From Prado023 sp963736425 (lineage in GTDB: Bacteria > Actinomycetota > Actinomycetes > S36-B12 > CAIYMF01), in contig CAVTOX010000017.1 in the NCBI GenBank assembly GCA_963736425.1, positions 1 to 64,000 on the forward strand: a stretch of 64,000 nucleotides of DNA, given 5' to 3'. Below are positions 63,955-64,000 of the stretch, piece by piece. The notes beneath the pieces were generated by a model. That model saw nothing but the letters and a program-made list of their open reading frames with translations, was not told the origin of the DNA and made no database searches. Both the position numbers and the translations under genes were made by a program. Position 1 is the stretch's first letter. Each line of letters begins with the position of its first letter.

Positions 63955-63968
63955 GGGATGAAAGTCCC
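63955..63968. promoter_or_regulatory. weak DevR-like box at window edge
   Basis: GGGATGAAAGTCCC keeps a perfect right half (AAGTCCC) of the DosR box and a diverged left half. It lies 14 bases after the phosphatase gene and may belong to a gene beyond the window. The other 45 bases to the end show no feature. Confidence 0.35.
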
Positions 63969-64000
63969 CGAGCGTAGGGCACCCAGGGCGCGGAAGATAC

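Overview
The window is high-GC chromosomal DNA from an actinomycete (Actinomycetota). Evidence for this is the nuoA-E gene order with a MenJ-type reductase and men genes nearby, a DUF222/13E12 HNH protein behind a mycobacterial-type LexA box, a DevR/DevS (DosR/DosS) two-component pair, resBC-ccdA cytochrome c maturation, a CysG-HemD fusion, and many GTG or leaderless gene starts. I cannot name the genus. No rRNA, tRNA, CRISPR array, transposase or prophage was found.

Layout: 1-3.0 kb, start of the nuo operon (minus strand). 3.1-4.4 kb, menJ-like reductase. 4.4-9.7 kb, an accessory stretch with pyruvate formate-lyase and its activase, a broken HepT remnant between them, an AbrB/VapC toxin-antitoxin pair and a DUF308 membrane protein. 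9.8-21.9 kb, menaquinone genes (menG, F, D, C, B, E, A) mixed with a rhodanese, an ABC exporter and the DUF222-HNH gene. 22-26 kb, an acyl-CoA dehydrogenase, a glutathione peroxidase-OhrR-like operon and small membrane proteins. 26-37.4 kb, one long minus-strand run: cytochrome c maturation, a histidine phosphatase and hemL-B-D-C-A. 37.7-44.6 kb, DevR, a sugar-type ABC transporter, a LolA-like protein and an ABC exporter. 44.7-58 kb, a co-directional cluster: group 3b [NiFe] hydrogenase, maturation protease, Ca-type P-ATPase, CydDC and DevS. 58-61.2 kb, cydA-cydB-tetR on the minus strand. 61.4-64 kb, an aldo/keto reductase and an RsbU-like phosphatase.

How it fits together: NADH dehydrogenase, menaquinone, heme, cytochrome c maturation and cytochrome bd form the respiratory chain. 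Pyruvate formate-lyase, the hydrogenase and cytochrome bd are what such a cell would use when oxygen runs out. A DevR orthologue and a DevS with the heme-ligand histidine are both present. DevR-like palindromes lie upstream of pflB and cydA, so the window looks like a hypoxia/dormancy regulon built around fermentation, hydrogen metabolism and cytochrome bd. A second shared operator, of CsoR/CstR type, precedes both the rhodanese gene and cydA and suggests a reactive-sulfur input.

Quality caution: twelve otherwise well-conserved genes carry in total about 18 single-base frame breaks. Almost all behave as one extra base, many in short homopolymers. This looks like uncorrected insertion error in the sequence rather than real gene loss, except possibly in menE, which has six. 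Coordinates for those genes span the whole restored reading frame.
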